DNA from: Bacteroidaceae bacterium
GTDB lineage: Bacteria; Bacteroidota; Bacteroidia; Bacteroidales; Bacteroidaceae
Length of the DNA: 64,000 nucleotides
Direction: 5' to 3'
Assembly: GCA_017541025.1 (NCBI GenBank)
Contig: JAFXZY010000002.1
Span: forward strand, 62,001 to 126,000
The translations under genes and the position numbers were made by a program. The notes beneath the pieces are model-generated. The model did not search any database. It was given only the letters and a program-made list of their open reading frames with translations, and was not told the DNA's origin. Every line of letters starts with the position of its first letter. The first letter of the stretch is position 1. This document shows, in pieces, positions 63,285-64,000 of this stretch.

Positions 63285-64000
63285 ATGAAACGAATATTTG
63301 CAATCATTTTCTTGGCAACATTTGCAGTCGTAGCATTCTGCCAGGAACCCAATAAGCAACTTCGCCAATTGGAGAAATACCTGAACGAGCAGGGGTACGA
63401 GGTAAAACACAGTCAGAGTAACGCTGGAGGGAAAATCGCGCATGTTTGGACTTCGTGGCAAAGCTTTGGCTATCTTACTCTTCCTGAGGGATGGTCAGTT
63501 GGTGAAGAAAGGTCGCGTGTCCAAAATGTTGGCGTTCATCGTGTAAAACAGGAAAAGATGATAGAGATGCTTGATACCGCCAGACATGCTTTTTCCACAT
63601 TGAGTAAGGAGGCTTCTGAGAGCTATTGCTATGAGTATCACAAGAAAGGAAAGGATACTATTAAATATGCTATGGCAACTTGTAATGATGTGGATACGCT
63701 TTCTTCTTTTTCGCACGAAGGGACAAAGTATTTCTTTAATGCACAGGAAACGGCTAATTTTGATTACACAAGTAGGACATTTGAGAATGAAATCAAAGGC
63801 CTGGAGGACAGCGAGAACAAGAAAACCCACACACTCGATGCAGGTGGTTTCTACCAGCATTACTACTCAATACCCAGCGAGTACGGTTGGGATGACATGC
63901 AGCCTTTTGACACCACAGCCTTTAAGGCACTTATTAAGCCCGTTCTGAAGAAAGTTTTGAAACTGAAAGGCGCGAAGTCCAGTTCCGTATATTGGCGGCA
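63285..64000 (+). CDS. Secreted protein of unknown function, 3' partial
   Basis: Open from ATG 63285 to the window end (238 codons and counting). Signal peptide MKRIFAIIFLATFAVVAFC, cleaved before QEPNKQ or possibly at the Cys as a lipoprotein. The mature part (LRQLEKYLNEQGYEVKHSQSN, KQEKMIEMLDTARHAFSTLSKEASESYCYEYHKKGKDTIKYAM) shows helices and a possible disulfide, with no family I recognise. It starts one base after the putative anti-sigma gene ends, so it belongs to the ECF sigma operon and may be a regulated or sensing component. Confidence 0.75.
   Translation, partial: MKRIFAIIFLATFAVVAFCQEPNKQLRQLEKYLNEQGYEVKHSQSNAGGKIAHVWTSWQSFGYLTLPEGWSVGEERSRVQNVGVHRVKQEKMIEMLDTARHAFSTLSKEASESYCYEYHKKGKDTIKYAMATCNDVDTLSSFSHEGTKYFFNAQETANFDYTSRTFENEIKGLEDSENKKTHTLDAGGFYQHYYSIPSEYGWDDMQPFDTTAFKALIKPVLKKVLKLKGAKSSSVYWR

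Overview
The window looks like a chromosomal segment from a member of Bacteroidales, most likely Prevotellaceae. The evidence is: promoters of the Bacteroidetes type (TTTG, 19-20 bp, TAnnTTTG) instead of -35/-10 boxes; type IX secretion (T9SS) genes of the PorX and PorW/SprE type; secreted proteins ending in a YNLxGQ...GKKV-like tail; meso-diaminopimelate dehydrogenase; a BspA-type leucine-rich repeat protein; and the gene order parA-parB-DUF5683-mltD-relA/spoT. I cannot name the species.

Layout. 1-10.7 kb is an accessory carbohydrate/secretion region. It holds the end of a secreted protein, two GH127-like (beta-L-arabinofuranosidase family) genes, a DUF4965-type glutaminase-like gene, a small secreted beta-sandwich protein and a proline iminopeptidase. 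The second GH127-like gene is frameshifted and is followed by a 15-codon remnant of a second DUF4965-type gene, so a two-gene module was probably duplicated and then decayed. 11.1-14.3 kb is an exported double-length TldD/PmbA-type protease. 14.5-25 kb carries housekeeping and envelope genes: argS, RNase H, an LTA-synthase-like sulfatase, PAP2 phosphatase, an outer-membrane protein, metG, ddh, and convergent psd-pssA. 25.2-29.6 kb carries dnaE, trxA and a small acidic protein.

29.6-39.4 kb is a long minus-strand run: aroA, a Cys-motif membrane protein, kduD, an orphan PTS EIIC-GatC-like permease, an exported kduI, porW, porX and tsaE. 39.5 kb has a tRNA-Pro(GGG) divergent from aroA. 39.6-42.6 kb holds the BspA-like gene with a dead IS982-type element just upstream. 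42.7-51.1 kb carries lpxB-surE, parAB, a DUF5683 gene, mltD, relA/spoT and a MerR regulator. 51.3-64 kb carries alaS, a RecD-like helicase, a pilin-like protein, DUF3822-rsmD, a large outer-membrane protein, aroB, and an ECF sigma factor/membrane protein pair followed by a secreted protein that runs off the end.

The most striking signals are not ordinary genes. (1) A family of about nine GC-rich hairpin repeats of roughly 36-44 bp lies at gene ends. Two pairs are inverted doublets: one supplies the ends of Psd and PssA, the other is an in-frame insertion in the RecD-like helicase. (2) Heptanucleotide tandem repeats with differing unit sequences recur at gene boundaries, about 13 loci. The largest (34 units) lies inside the putative anti-sigma gene, where gain or loss of one unit would run into a stop codon, as expected of a phase switch. 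(3) An exported KduI next to an orphan EIIC permease and a cytoplasmic KduD suggests a uronate pathway split across the inner membrane. (4) Two pairs of divergent promoters physically overlap.
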